A stretch of 64,000 nucleotides of DNA from the NCBI RefSeq assembly GCF_002158905.1, contig NZ_CP021431.1:124001-188000 (forward strand), in the 5' to 3' direction. Source of the stretch: Yoonia vestfoldensis. Lineage in GTDB: Bacteria > Pseudomonadota > Alphaproteobacteria > Rhodobacterales > Rhodobacteraceae. Below, one piece after another: positions 46,773 to 55,031 of the stretch (its first letter is position 1; every line of letters starts with the position of its first letter). The notes under the pieces were generated by a model. That model was given only the letters and a program-made list of their open reading frames with translations. It searched no databases and was not told the origin of the DNA. A program made the position numbers and the translations under genes.

Positions 46773-47168
46773 ATGGCAAAGAACACACAACGCGATGGCA
46801 AGGCCCCGACGCAGCGCATGTTGCGCGTGGGCGAGATGATCCGCCGGACCCTGTCCGAAATCCTGCAACGGGGCGAGGTTCACGACCCCGACCTTGCGCG
46901 CATGTCCATCACCGTGGGCGAGGTGCGGATGTCACCCGACCTGCGGATCGCGACCGCCTTTATCCTGCCGCTTGGCGGGATCGGCAAAGAAGAAGCGCTG
47001 GACGCCCTGCGCCGCAACCGTCACGAGGTTCGGCATCTGGTGGTCAAGGGCGGCACGATGAAATTCGCGCCCGAATTGCGGTTCCAGCTGGATGGCACCT
47101 TTGACCAGATGGATGCGACCCGCGCCCTGCTGGCCGAGGATCACGTCAGGCAGGATCTGGACGAGTGA
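46773..47168 (+). CDS. rbfA: 30S ribosome-binding factor A
   Basis: A 131-residue KH-type cold-shock protein needed for maturation of 16S rRNA 5' end and 30S subunits. Visible are RMLRVGEMIRRTLSEIL, SITVGEVRMSPDLRIATAF, the LVVKGGTMKFAPELRFQLDGTFDQ core and a short acidic tail. The in-frame ATG at 46764 is an alternative start. It overlaps the next gene by GTGA. Confidence 0.93.
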   Translation: MAKNTQRDGKAPTQRMLRVGEMIRRTLSEILQRGEVHDPDLARMSITVGEVRMSPDLRIATAFILPLGGIGKEEALDALRRNRHEVRHLVVKGGTMKFAPELRFQLDGTFDQMDATRALLAEDHVRQDLDE

Positions 47169-47881
47169 GACTGGCGCTGGCGTTGCTGATCGGTTGGTTT
47201 GCCCTGCCTGCGGCGGCTGTGACCTGCGAGAACATCACCTATCTGGGCAAAAGCTATACCGCCTGCGATGTCGATCCGGCAGTGGATGATCTGCGCCTGT
47301 TTCTAAAGGATGAGGATCGCATCCTTGGCAGTTTCCGCGCCATCGAAGGCTTGGCCGGTGTGACCGCGCTGCCTTTTGCGATGAATGCGGGCATGTATCA
47401 TGCCGACCGCGCGCCCGTGGGCCATTACGTCGAAAACGGGGTGCAGGTGATGCGCGTCATCCCCAATGCCGGGCCCGGCAATTTCGGCCTTTTGCCCAAT
47501 GGCGTCTTCTGCATCACCGATACCACCGCGCAGGTGATCGAAACGCTGCGCTATGTCGCCGAATCGCCTGCCTGCCGCGATGCGACGCAATCAGGCCCGA
47601 TGCTGGTGATCGATGGCGCGCTGCATCCACGGTTTCTGCCCGATGGCACGTCGCGGTTTTTGCGCAATGGTGTCGGCACGAGCGTTGACGGGGACCGCGC
47701 GGTTTTCGTGATCTCGAACGAGGCGGTCAGTTTCCACGAATTTGCCAGTTTTTTCCGCGATCATCTGCAATTGCCCAATGCGCTCTATTTCGATGGCAAG
47801 GTGTCGCGGCTGCATGCGCCCGCGCTGGGACGGTCGGATTTTGGCGCTCAGATGGGGCCGATCGTAGGCGTGGTCGAATAG
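47165..47881 (+). CDS. Exported phosphodiester glycosidase (NAGPA-like / DUF2233) protein
   Basis: A 238-residue protein with a signal peptide (RLALALLIGWFALPAAA, GTG start) and an NAGPA/DUF2233 domain: MNAGMYHADRAPVGHYVENG, FGLLPNGVFCIT, TQSGPMLVIDGALHPRF, and ALYFDGKVSRLHAP. The domain cleaves phosphodiester-linked sugars in other organisms; here the target is unknown, presumably in the periplasm. Coupled to rbfA by the GTGA overlap. Its end overlaps the convergent Nudix gene by 34 bases. Confidence 0.87.
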   Translation: MRLALALLIGWFALPAAAVTCENITYLGKSYTACDVDPAVDDLRLFLKDEDRILGSFRAIEGLAGVTALPFAMNAGMYHADRAPVGHYVENGVQVMRVIPNAGPGNFGLLPNGVFCITDTTAQVIETLRYVAESPACRDATQSGPMLVIDGALHPRFLPDGTSRFLRNGVGTSVDGDRAVFVISNEAVSFHEFASFFRDHLQLPNALYFDGKVSRLHAPALGRSDFGAQMGPIVGVVE

Positions 47882-48285
47882 GCCAAGGCGATGATGCGGT
47901 CTACATCCGCGCTGCTGGGCAAGGTGCGCACATCTGCAACAGCGATCCAGCCCGCATCCGTCACATCATCGGCGGCAACAGGCGTGCCGCTGACGTAATC
48001 ACATAGCACCACTGCCAGCAGGAAATGGAACTGCAAGGCGCCCGCAGCATCGTGCAGGATGATGTCGAGATTGGTCAGATAGCGGACCGGGCGCGCGATC
48101 ACGCCGGTTTCCTCGGCCAATTCGCGCGCGGCGGCGGCCAGCGCGGTTTCGCCCGCATCCACATGCCCGCCCGGAAAGCCCCATAACCCCGCATCCGGCG
48201 GGTTCTTGCGGCGCACCAGCAGGACCTTGCCCTGATGCAGGACAACAGCAATCGCACCAAGGCGGGGCAGCGCAGGTTCTTTCAT
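47848..48285 (-). CDS. Nudix hydrolase
   Basis: A 145-residue MutT-like pyrophosphohydrolase. The complete Nudix box is visible (GGHVDAGETALAAAARELAEETGV, about residues 39-62) with Glu residues for metal. Likely cleans up or recycles a nucleotide-diphosphate derivative; the substrate is not readable. The first Met is followed by EPALPRLGAIAVVL as in related ADP-ribose-type enzymes. Confidence 0.9.
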   Translation of the reverse strand: MKEPALPRLGAIAVVLHQGKVLLVRRKNPPDAGLWGFPGGHVDAGETALAAAARELAEETGVIARPVRYLTNLDIILHDAAGALQFHFLLAVVLCDYVSGTPVAADDVTDAGWIAVADVRTLPSSADVDRIIALAYSTTPTIGPI

Positions 48286-48390
48286 GCCCGCAGCCTATGC
48301 TTGCCGCGGCCCAAGCGAAAGCGACATTGCCCCTTGGCGCGCGATGTGATTGCACACATATATACCGCAAGCCCGCTGAAGGAGACCGCC

Positions 48391-49299
48391 ATGCTCGAAT
48401 TGAACGCCCAACCACAGGCCCCAGTTGACCTGATCAAGGACGGCACCGATGCCAGTTTCCCGCAGGATGTGATCGCGGCCTCGCAGGATGTGCCGGTCAT
48501 CGTGGATTTCTGGGCGCCATGGTGCGGCCCCTGCAAGACGCTTGGCCCCGCCATCGAGGCCGCCGTGACCAAGGCCGGCGGGCGCGTCAAACTGGTCAAG
48601 ATCGACGTGGACCGCAACCCGGGCTATGCCGGTCAGCTGCGGGTGCAGTCGATCCCCACGGTCTATGCGTTCTATCAGGGCCGTCCGGTGGACGGGTTCC
48701 AAGGCGCGCTGCCGCCTTCCGAGATCAACGCTTTCGTGGATAAGATCGCGGCTTTGGCGGGCGAGCCTGACAACGGGCTGGCCGATGCGATTGCGGCCGC
48801 CGACCAGATGCTGACCGAAGGTGCCGTGACCGATGCGGCCGAAACATTCGCCGCGATCCTGCAAGAAGACCCCGCCAATGCCGCCGCCTATGCCGGGCTG
48901 GTGCGCTGCTATCTGGCGCTGGATGATATCGATCAGGCCGAGGCGGCGCTGAACGGCGCACCTGCCGAAATCTCGACCGATCCCGCGCTAGAAGCCTTGC
49001 ACGCCCAGATCATCCTGCTGCGCGAGGCGGCGAATGCCGGACCTGTCGGTGAATTGCAGGCGCTGGTCGATGCGGACCCCGCCAACCATCAGGCGCGGTT
49101 TGATCTGGCCGTGGCGTTGCATGCCAATGGGCAGGTGGAACAGGCGGTGAATGAATTGCTGGACCTGTTCCGCCGCGACCGTGACTGGAACGACGGGGCC
49201 GCAAAAACCCAGCTGTTCAAGATTTTCGACGCCCGCGATGCCAAGGACCCGATCGTGCTGGCCGGGCGGCGCCGGTTGTCGTCGATGATATTTGCCTGA
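48391..49299 (+). CDS. cnoX: CnoX-like chaperedoxin (thioredoxin with TPR region)
   Basis: A 302-residue protein with an N-terminal thioredoxin domain (active site W44-C45-G-P-C48; cis-Pro in QSIPTVYAF) and a C-terminal TPR-like helical region (EGAVTDAAETFAAIL, AYAGLVRCYLALDDIDQAEAAL). This is the YbbN/CnoX architecture: a chaperone-redox protein protecting clients under stress. Unlike the E. coli protein, both Cys of the redox motif are kept, suggesting active disulphide exchange. Start ATG at 48391 with AAGGAG nine bases upstream. Confidence 0.92.
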   Translation: MLELNAQPQAPVDLIKDGTDASFPQDVIAASQDVPVIVDFWAPWCGPCKTLGPAIEAAVTKAGGRVKLVKIDVDRNPGYAGQLRVQSIPTVYAFYQGRPVDGFQGALPPSEINAFVDKIAALAGEPDNGLADAIAAADQMLTEGAVTDAAETFAAILQEDPANAAAYAGLVRCYLALDDIDQAEAALNGAPAEISTDPALEALHAQIILLREAANAGPVGELQALVDADPANHQARFDLAVALHANGQVEQAVNELLDLFRRDRDWNDGAAKTQLFKIFDARDAKDPIVLAGRRRLSSMIFA

Positions 49300-49319
49300 G
49301 GGCAAAGGCGGACTATGTC

Positions 49320-49967
49320 ATGCCAATGATATCATCAACTGATCTGCCGGAGACGATTCCGGTATTCCCCCTGCCCGGCGCGCTGCTTTTGCCGCGTTCG
49401 CGCTTGCCGCTGCACCTGTTCGAGCCGCGCTATCTGGCGATGCTGGACGATGTGATGAAAACATCCTCGCGGTTGATCGGGATGGTGCAACCCTATGACG
49501 CCCCCGGCGCGGCGGGCAAGCTGCACAGCATCGGCTGCGCGGGCAAGCTGACCGCGTTTTCGGAAACCGAGGATGGGCGCTATATGATCACCCTGTCGGG
49601 CGCGTCGCGGTTCCGCATCGTCGAAGAGGTCGAGGGTTTCACCCCCTATCGCCGCTGCAAGGTGAACTGGAACGGGTTTTCGCGTGATCTGGGTCCAGTG
49701 GAAAAGGATGAAAACTTTGACCGCGACAGTTTCATGAAAGCATTGAACCGCTTTCTGGTGGATCATGGGTTATCGACCGATTGGGACAGTCTGAGCGAGG
49801 CAGAGGATGAATTGCTGATCAATTCGCTGTCGATGCTCTGCCCTTTCACCCCCGAGGACAAACAGGCCCTGCTGGAAGCCCCGTCGCTGTCCACGCGGCG
49901 CGAAACCCTGCTGACGCTGATGGAATATTCCCTGCGCGGCGGCAATGGCGAAGGTGTGATGCAATGA
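49320..49967 (+). CDS. Lon N-terminal (substrate-binding) domain protein
   Basis: A 215-residue stand-alone LON_substr_bdg domain. The marks are [30 protein letters not shown], a GCAGKLTAF strand and [19 protein letters not shown]. It has no protease or ATPase domain. Such proteins resemble the N-terminal part of Lon and the cereblon core; role unknown. Located 20 bases after the cnoX-type gene and overlapping the Trm112 gene by ATGA, which suggests one transcript. Confidence 0.92.
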   Translation: MPMISSTDLPETIPVFPLPGALLLPRSRLPLHLFEPRYLAMLDDVMKTSSRLIGMVQPYDAPGAAGKLHSIGCAGKLTAFSETEDGRYMITLSGASRFRIVEEVEGFTPYRRCKVNWNGFSRDLGPVEKDENFDRDSFMKALNRFLVDHGLSTDWDSLSEAEDELLINSLSMLCPFTPEDKQALLEAPSLSTRRETLLTLMEYSLRGGNGEGVMQ

Positions 49968-50143
49968 GCGATACCGGTTTCGACCCCAAGATGCTGGAGG
50001 CGCTCGTCTGTCCCATCACCCACGCCACCCTGCGCTATGACGCCGAGCGGCAGGAACTGGTCAGCGAGAACGCCCATCTGGCCTTTCCGATCCGCAACGG
50101 GATTCCGGTGATGCTGGTGGATGAGGCGCGACAGCTCGCGTAA
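49964..50143 (+). CDS. Trm112 family protein
   Basis: A 59-residue protein ([18 protein letters not shown]... ending ARQLA) of the Trm112/YcaR family, seen in [16 protein letters not shown] and [16 protein letters not shown]. Eukaryotic and archaeal members activate methyltransferases; the bacterial role is less clear. The CPxxx site keeps only one of the zinc Cys, as is common in bacteria. ATG overlaps the preceding stop (49964-49967). Confidence 0.88.
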   Translation: MSDTGFDPKMLEALVCPITHATLRYDAERQELVSENAHLAFPIRNGIPVMLVDEARQLA

Positions 50144-50244
50144 TCTGCCAGCGCTATATGCCGGGCGGTCGATGTCGTTGACAATGCTTGGTCCCTATCC
50201 GTAGACCTAGCCACAGTGTTTGCAGTGGTGTCAGGGTTAAGGTT

Positions 50245-51045
50245 GTGGATTTTCAAGTTGCGAGTTTCTGGTTCGGATCGCCTTTGTCATATGTGGAAAG
50301 AGTCTGCATCCAGTCCTTCCTGGACCATGGCTATACGTTCAATCTCTATGTTCTCGACCTGCAGATGGAGGTGCCAGAGGGTGTGATCCTGCATGATGCA
50401 AGGACCATCTATTCGGATGCGGAATTCCAGAAAGAACCCACATCCCGGCGGCGGGCGGCGGTTTATTCCGATGTGTTTCGTATATATCTTTTGCAAAAGA
50501 CCGATCATGTCTGGGTCGATCTGGACATCTATTGCGTCAACCCGTTGGATTTTTCGTCCGATTACCTATTCGGTGTCGTCAGGCGCAAAAGCGCGGTCAA
50601 CAATTGCGTCCTGCGCCTGCCGCGAGATTCGCTGGCGTTGAAACTGATCCTGACATTCCTTGCCTCAGAGGCACCGCTGCCCCATTGGCTGGGGCCTGAC
50701 AAGATCAAGTCGCTTGTCACCAAATATCAGACTGACGGACAGCTTTCGCTTTATGATCTGCCCTGGACAACAACCGGTCCCAGCGTCACCCGTTGGGCAT
50801 TGAACATGACTGGTGAAATCGGGCGCGGACAGCATTGGCATACATATTGGCCAGCGCGGGGATTCCTAGACCCCGAAAGACCGATTGACAGCTATGAGCA
50901 ACCCTGGGTGCGGTTTCACCATTTCCAGGGCGAGACACGCACCGATCTGCGCCATCACTGCGGCGGCATCCCGCCGCGCGGAAGCTATATCGATATGATC
51001 TGTCAGCGGCACCAGATCGACGTGAACCGCTATCCCGTGACCTAA
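50245..51045 (+). CDS. Glycosyltransferase with DXD sugar-binding region (GT32-like)
   Basis: A protein of about 266 residues from the GTG at 50245. Visible are the acceptor-face VASFWFGSPLSYVERVCIQSF and the DXD region YSDVFRIYLLQKTDHVWVDLDIYCVNPLD, as in capsular-polysaccharide or GT32-type transferases. A C-terminal PWVRFHHFQGE motif follows. It probably transfers a sugar to a surface glycan. Slightly AT-richer than neighbours. The start is uncertain: the frame reaches 50188, and an AGGG lies eight bases before 50245. It overlaps the convergent hydroxylase by four bases. Confidence 0.75.
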   Translation: MDFQVASFWFGSPLSYVERVCIQSFLDHGYTFNLYVLDLQMEVPEGVILHDARTIYSDAEFQKEPTSRRRAAVYSDVFRIYLLQKTDHVWVDLDIYCVNPLDFSSDYLFGVVRRKSAVNNCVLRLPRDSLALKLILTFLASEAPLPHWLGPDKIKSLVTKYQTDGQLSLYDLPWTTTGPSVTRWALNMTGEIGRGQHWHTYWPARGFLDPERPIDSYEQPWVRFHHFQGETRTDLRHHCGGIPPRGSYIDMICQRHQIDVNRYPVT

Positions 51046-52253
51046 CCCTGCATCAGCCGTGGCAAATCGCCGTTCAGCCCGGCCGCCTGCCGCATGAAGC
51101 CGCGGCGCAGGCGGGGGGCGCTGTTGACCAGCCCCATGCCGATATCGCGTGCGGCGCGGATCAAAGGATTGTCATTGGAAAACAGCCTGTTGAACGTATC
51201 TGTTGCCAGCGCCAGCGTCGTCGTATCGAACCGCCGCCATGCCTGATAGCGCTGCAAGGTCTGGGCGCTGCCGATATCCTCGCCCCGGCTGCGGGCCTGC
51301 GCCAGCACATCGGCGAGTGCTGCCACATCGCGCAGACCGGCGTTCAGCCCTTGGCCGGCAATCGGATGGATGCCGTGGGCCGCATCGCCGACCAGCGCCA
51401 GACGGTCGGCAATCAGGCTGTTGGCCAGTGTCAGGTTCAAAGGATAGCTGAAGCGTGCGCCGGTCAGGCTGATCTGTCCCAGAAAGCTGCCAAAGGCGGG
51501 TTTCAGCGCGTCCAGAAACGCCGCATCATCCATTGCGATCAGCTCTTGTGCGCGGGCGCGCCCTTCGCTCCAGACGATGGAGGAGCGGTTTTCCGTCAGC
51601 GGCAGGATCGCAAGCGGGCCTGCGGGCATGAAAAACTGATGCGCGATCCCGCCATGCGGTTTGTCATGCGCCACAGCGCAGACCACGGCGGTCTGCCCGT
51701 AATCCCAGCCGCTGCGCTTGATCCCGGCGCGTTCGGCGGTGCCGCTTTTGCGCCCATCCGCGCCGATCAGCAGGCTGGCGTCCAGCCTATCGCCATTGGC
51801 CAGCGTGACCTGCACGCCGCCCGGCGTCACCGTCTGCGCCACCACGGTTTGCCCTGCCAGATGGGTGATCCGGTCATCTGCTGCCAGCGCATCAAGGAAA
51901 GCGCGGCGCAGATGCCGGTCCTCGACAAGGTATCCCATCGGGCCTTCCTCGATCTCGGCATGGTCGAAATGCATCATCCAGGGGCTGGGGCCTTCGCCTG
52001 CGCGCCCGTCGGTGACCTTGATTTCCAGCATCGGCTGGGCATGGGCGGCGATCTCGGGCCAGATGCCGATGCCGCGCAGCAACCGCATCGAGGTCAGCGC
52101 CAGCGCATAGGACCGCCCGTCAAAGCCGGGGTCCTTGTGGATAGGCAGGGGCTGGCTGTCGATCACCGTGACGGTGAACCCCGCCTGTGCCGCAGCCAAA
52201 GCCAAGGCAGGCCCGTTCAACCCGCCGCCCACGATAAGGATATCTGTTTTCAT
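51042..52253 (-). CDS. UbiH/UbiF-family FAD-dependent hydroxylase
   Basis: A 403-residue flavoprotein monooxygenase of the UbiH/COQ6 family for a ring hydroxylation in ubiquinone synthesis. The FAD-binding site ILIVGGGLNGPALALAAAQAG is near residue 5. The DG motif lies in LLIGADGRKSGTA, and the GD motif in RLALVGDAAHGIHPIAGQGLNAGLRD. The ATG at 52253 (MKTDI) is preferred over 52289. Which ring position it acts on cannot be told from the sequence. Confidence 0.9.
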   Translation of the reverse strand: MKTDILIVGGGLNGPALALAAAQAGFTVTVIDSQPLPIHKDPGFDGRSYALALTSMRLLRGIGIWPEIAAHAQPMLEIKVTDGRAGEGPSPWMMHFDHAEIEEGPMGYLVEDRHLRRAFLDALAADDRITHLAGQTVVAQTVTPGGVQVTLANGDRLDASLLIGADGRKSGTAERAGIKRSGWDYGQTAVVCAVAHDKPHGGIAHQFFMPAGPLAILPLTENRSSIVWSEGRARAQELIAMDDAAFLDALKPAFGSFLGQISLTGARFSYPLNLTLANSLIADRLALVGDAAHGIHPIAGQGLNAGLRDVAALADVLAQARSRGEDIGSAQTLQRYQAWRRFDTTTLALATDTFNRLFSNDNPLIRAARDIGMGLVNSAPRLRRGFMRQAAGLNGDLPRLMQG

Positions 52254-52330
52254 AAGGCGCAATATGGGCGCTTGCGCGGGATTGTCCATGCGCCTTTGCG
52301 CCGCTACGGTCCCGCCAAACAGGAGTTTGA

Positions 52331-53662
52331 ATGATGCAGGACTGGCGCTGGATGACTGCCGCGGATCTGGGGCGCGGGATTGCAGCGGGGGCGATTGACC
52401 CCGTGGCGCTGACCGAGGTCTATCTTGCCGCCATTGATGCGCATGAATACCGCGACCGGATCTATGCCCGCGTCACCCATGCCCGCGCCCGCGCCGAGGC
52501 GAAAGCGGCGGCAGAGCGCGCGGCCTCGGGGTTCCGGCGCGGGCCTTTGGACGGTGTGCCGGTGTCGTGGAAGGATCTGTTCGACAGCGCCGGTATCGGG
52601 ACCGAGGCAGGCACCGCCCTGATGGCGGGCCGCGTGCCCATATCCGATGCCGCCGTGCTGGACACCGCGACGGCGGCGGGGCTGGTCTGTCTGGGCAAGA
52701 CCCATATGTCGGAAATTGCCTTTTCCGGGCTGGGGTTGAACCCGATCACCGCCACGCCGCCTTGTGTCAATGACGTGGCTGCCGTGGCGGGCGGGTCGTC
52801 ATCGGGGGCGGCGGCCTCGGTGGCCTTTGGCCTTGCTGCGGCGGGGATCGGCACGGATACGGGCGGGTCGGTGCGCATCCCTGCGGCCTGGAACGATCTT
52901 GTGGGGCTGAAAACCAGCCATGGCCGGCTGTCGCTGGAGGGGGTCGTGCCGCTCTGCCTGACCTTCGACACGGTCGGCCCGCTATGCCGGTCGGTCGAGG
53001 ATGCCGCATTGCTGCTGGCCGCATTGGAAGGGTCGGGCCCTGTCGATCTGGGCGGCGCTGATCTGACCGGCATGCGGTTGATGGTGCTGGACACAATCGT
53101 GCCCGAGGATATGCGCGACGCCCCCCGCGCGGCATTCGCGGCGAGTGTCGCGAAATTGCGCGCAGCAGGCGCGCAGATCGAGCATCGCTATTTTTCGCAG
53201 CTTTTCGATGCGTTCAATATCGCGGGCAATCTTTATGCCGCTGACAGCTATGGCTGGTGGCGTGACCGGGTCGAGGCGCATCCTGAAAAGATGTTTCCCC
53301 AGATCCTGGAGCGGGTGCGCGGCGGCAAGACAGTCTCTGGTCCCGATTTTGTCGAGGGCTGGAACATCTTGCGCCGGATCCGCAAAGAATATGCCGCCGA
53401 GACCGCGCCATTCGATGCTGTCATCATGGCCACCGCGCCGATGCTGCCGCCGCAGGCTGCGCGATTATTGACCGATGATGCCTATTACAAATCCGAAAAC
53501 CTGCTGGCCTTGCGCAATACACGCGTGGCGAACCTGTTGGATGTCTGTTCGATCACGCTGCCCACGGGTGTGCCGTCCTGCGGGATCATGTTCAACGGGC
53601 AGACCGGGTCCGAGGCGCGGCTGCTGCGGCTGGCGGCAGCGGCGGCGCGGGCGTTGCGATAA
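52331..53662 (+). CDS. Amidase-signature family amidase
   Basis: A 443-residue enzyme of the amidase signature family. The Ser-cisSer-Lys triad is visible: K81 in SWKDLFD, the cis-Ser in the GGSSSGAAASVAFG block, and the nucleophile Ser in GTDTGGSVRIPAAW (about residue 180). Members cleave amides or act on Glu-tRNA; without gatB/gatC neighbours this is more likely a metabolic amidase. Divergent from the UbiH-like gene. The stop begins a short tandem repeat. Confidence 0.9.
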   Translation: MMQDWRWMTAADLGRGIAAGAIDPVALTEVYLAAIDAHEYRDRIYARVTHARARAEAKAAAERAASGFRRGPLDGVPVSWKDLFDSAGIGTEAGTALMAGRVPISDAAVLDTATAAGLVCLGKTHMSEIAFSGLGLNPITATPPCVNDVAAVAGGSSSGAAASVAFGLAAAGIGTDTGGSVRIPAAWNDLVGLKTSHGRLSLEGVVPLCLTFDTVGPLCRSVEDAALLLAALEGSGPVDLGGADLTGMRLMVLDTIVPEDMRDAPRAAFAASVAKLRAAGAQIEHRYFSQLFDAFNIAGNLYAADSYGWWRDRVEAHPEKMFPQILERVRGGKTVSGPDFVEGWNILRRIRKEYAAETAPFDAVIMATAPMLPPQAARLLTDDAYYKSENLLALRNTRVANLLDVCSITLPTGVPSCGIMFNGQTGSEARLLRLAAAAARALR

Positions 53663-53720
53663 AAGATGTTGGGATAAAAGATTTTGGCCTCCGGCGGGGA
53701 TATTTGGGCTCGGAAGAGGG
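53658..53720 (+). repeat. 15-bp tandem repeat and a CCTCCGGCGGGG element after the amidase gene
   Basis: Two adjacent copies of GATAAAAGATGTTGG (53658-53672 and 53673-53687, 14 of 15 identical) include the amidase stop. CCTCCGGCGGGGATATTTGG follows (53688-53707). Similar sequence occurs behind many Rhodobacterales genes, as I recall. The CCTCCGGCGGGG part can form a hairpin. Confidence 0.55.
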
Positions 53721-53842
53721 GCAAAGCCGTCTGAAAAGCCACAAATTCCGGTTCCTGCAAGGCTAGTTCTGGACACAAGCGCCTTTGCTGCGTTAGTTTG
53801 CTTTGAAAGCGGGGCGAAATGATCCCGCGAATTGAGGCAGTT

Positions 53843-55021
53843 ATGGATTTCCCCGCGCGGTTCTCGGATCTTCCGGTCGCGACCTGGCCACGCTTGCGTG
53901 CGCTGTTGGACGTGCCGACACAGGCCCCCGACGTCATCAACATGACGATCGGAGAGCCGCGCCATGCCTTTCCCGGCTTTGTCGGTCCGCTGCTGGAACG
54001 GCATCTTGGCGGGTTCAACAGCTATCCCAGCAATGAAGGCCAGGCCGATCTGCTGGCGGCGATGGCGGGGTTCTTGCAGCGCCGTTACGGGCTGGATCTG
54101 CCGGTTGATTGCATCATCGCGCTGAATGGCACGCGCGAGGGGCTGTATAATGCCGCGATGGCGCTCTGCCCTGAAACCAAGGCCGGCCAGCGCCCTGTCG
54201 TGCTGATGCCCAATCCGTTTTATCCCGTCTATGGTGTGGCCGCCCTGTCCGTGGGGGCCGAGCCTGTCTATGTCGCCGCCACATCGGCCAGCGGCCATCT
54301 GCCCGATTTTGCCAGCCTGCCTACCGAGACGCTGGACCGCACGGCGATTGCCTATATCTGTTCACCCGCCAACCCGCAGGGGGCTGTCGCCTCCGAGGCC
54401 TATTGGCGCGCGCTGATCGGGCTGGCGGAAAAGCATGATTTCATGATCTTCGCCGATGAATGTTATTCCGAGATCTACCGCGATGCGCCGCCGCCCGGTG
54501 CGTTAGAGGTCGCCATGGCGATGGGGGCTGATCCTGACCGCGTGGTGATTTTTCAATCCTTGTCGAAACGATCAAACCTGCCCGGTCTGCGCTGCGGGTT
54601 TGCCGCGGGTGGCCCGAATGCCATCGCGCGGCTGCGCCAGCTGCGTGCCTTTGCCGGTGCGCCTTTGCCCGGCCCTTTGCAATCGGTTGCGGCGGCCGTT
54701 TGGGCGGACGAAGCCCATGTTGTGGAGAACCGGGCGCTCTATCACCGCAAATATGAAATTGCCGATGACATCCTTGGCCATGTGCCGGGCTATCAATCGC
54801 CGCAGGCGGGGTTTTTCCTGTGGCTGCCGGTGGATGATGGTGCCGCGGCGGCGGTCAAGCTGTGGCAGCAGACCGGCGTGCGGGTGCTGCCGGGGGCCTA
54901 TCTGAGCCGCGATGTCGCCGGCCAGAACCCCGGTCACGGCTATATCAGGGTCGCCATGGTGGCCCCGACACAAGAAATGCAGCGCGGTCTGACTTTGATC
55001 CGCGACTGTCTATACACATAG
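53843..55021 (+). CDS. Class I/II aminotransferase (DapC/AspC-like)
   Basis: A 392-residue PLP-dependent aminotransferase. The cofactor Lys lies in [17 protein letters not shown]. The nucleotide-like binding region [15 protein letters not shown], the [11 protein letters not shown] loop and the [11 protein letters not shown] segment are typical. It resembles succinyldiaminopimelate-type aminotransferases, but substrate is not certain. Starts at 53843 ([11 protein letters not shown]) or 53819. Ends 10 bases before ftsK, so probably co-transcribed with it. Confidence 0.85.
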   Translation: MDFPARFSDLPVATWPRLRALLDVPTQAPDVINMTIGEPRHAFPGFVGPLLERHLGGFNSYPSNEGQADLLAAMAGFLQRRYGLDLPVDCIIALNGTREGLYNAAMALCPETKAGQRPVVLMPNPFYPVYGVAALSVGAEPVYVAATSASGHLPDFASLPTETLDRTAIAYICSPANPQGAVASEAYWRALIGLAEKHDFMIFADECYSEIYRDAPPPGALEVAMAMGADPDRVVIFQSLSKRSNLPGLRCGFAAGGPNAIARLRQLRAFAGAPLPGPLQSVAAAVWADEAHVVENRALYHRKYEIADDILGHVPGYQSPQAGFFLWLPVDDGAAAAVKLWQQTGVRVLPGAYLSRDVAGQNPGHGYIRVAMVAPTQEMQRGLTLIRDCLYT

Positions 55022-55031
55022 GAGATCCCCG

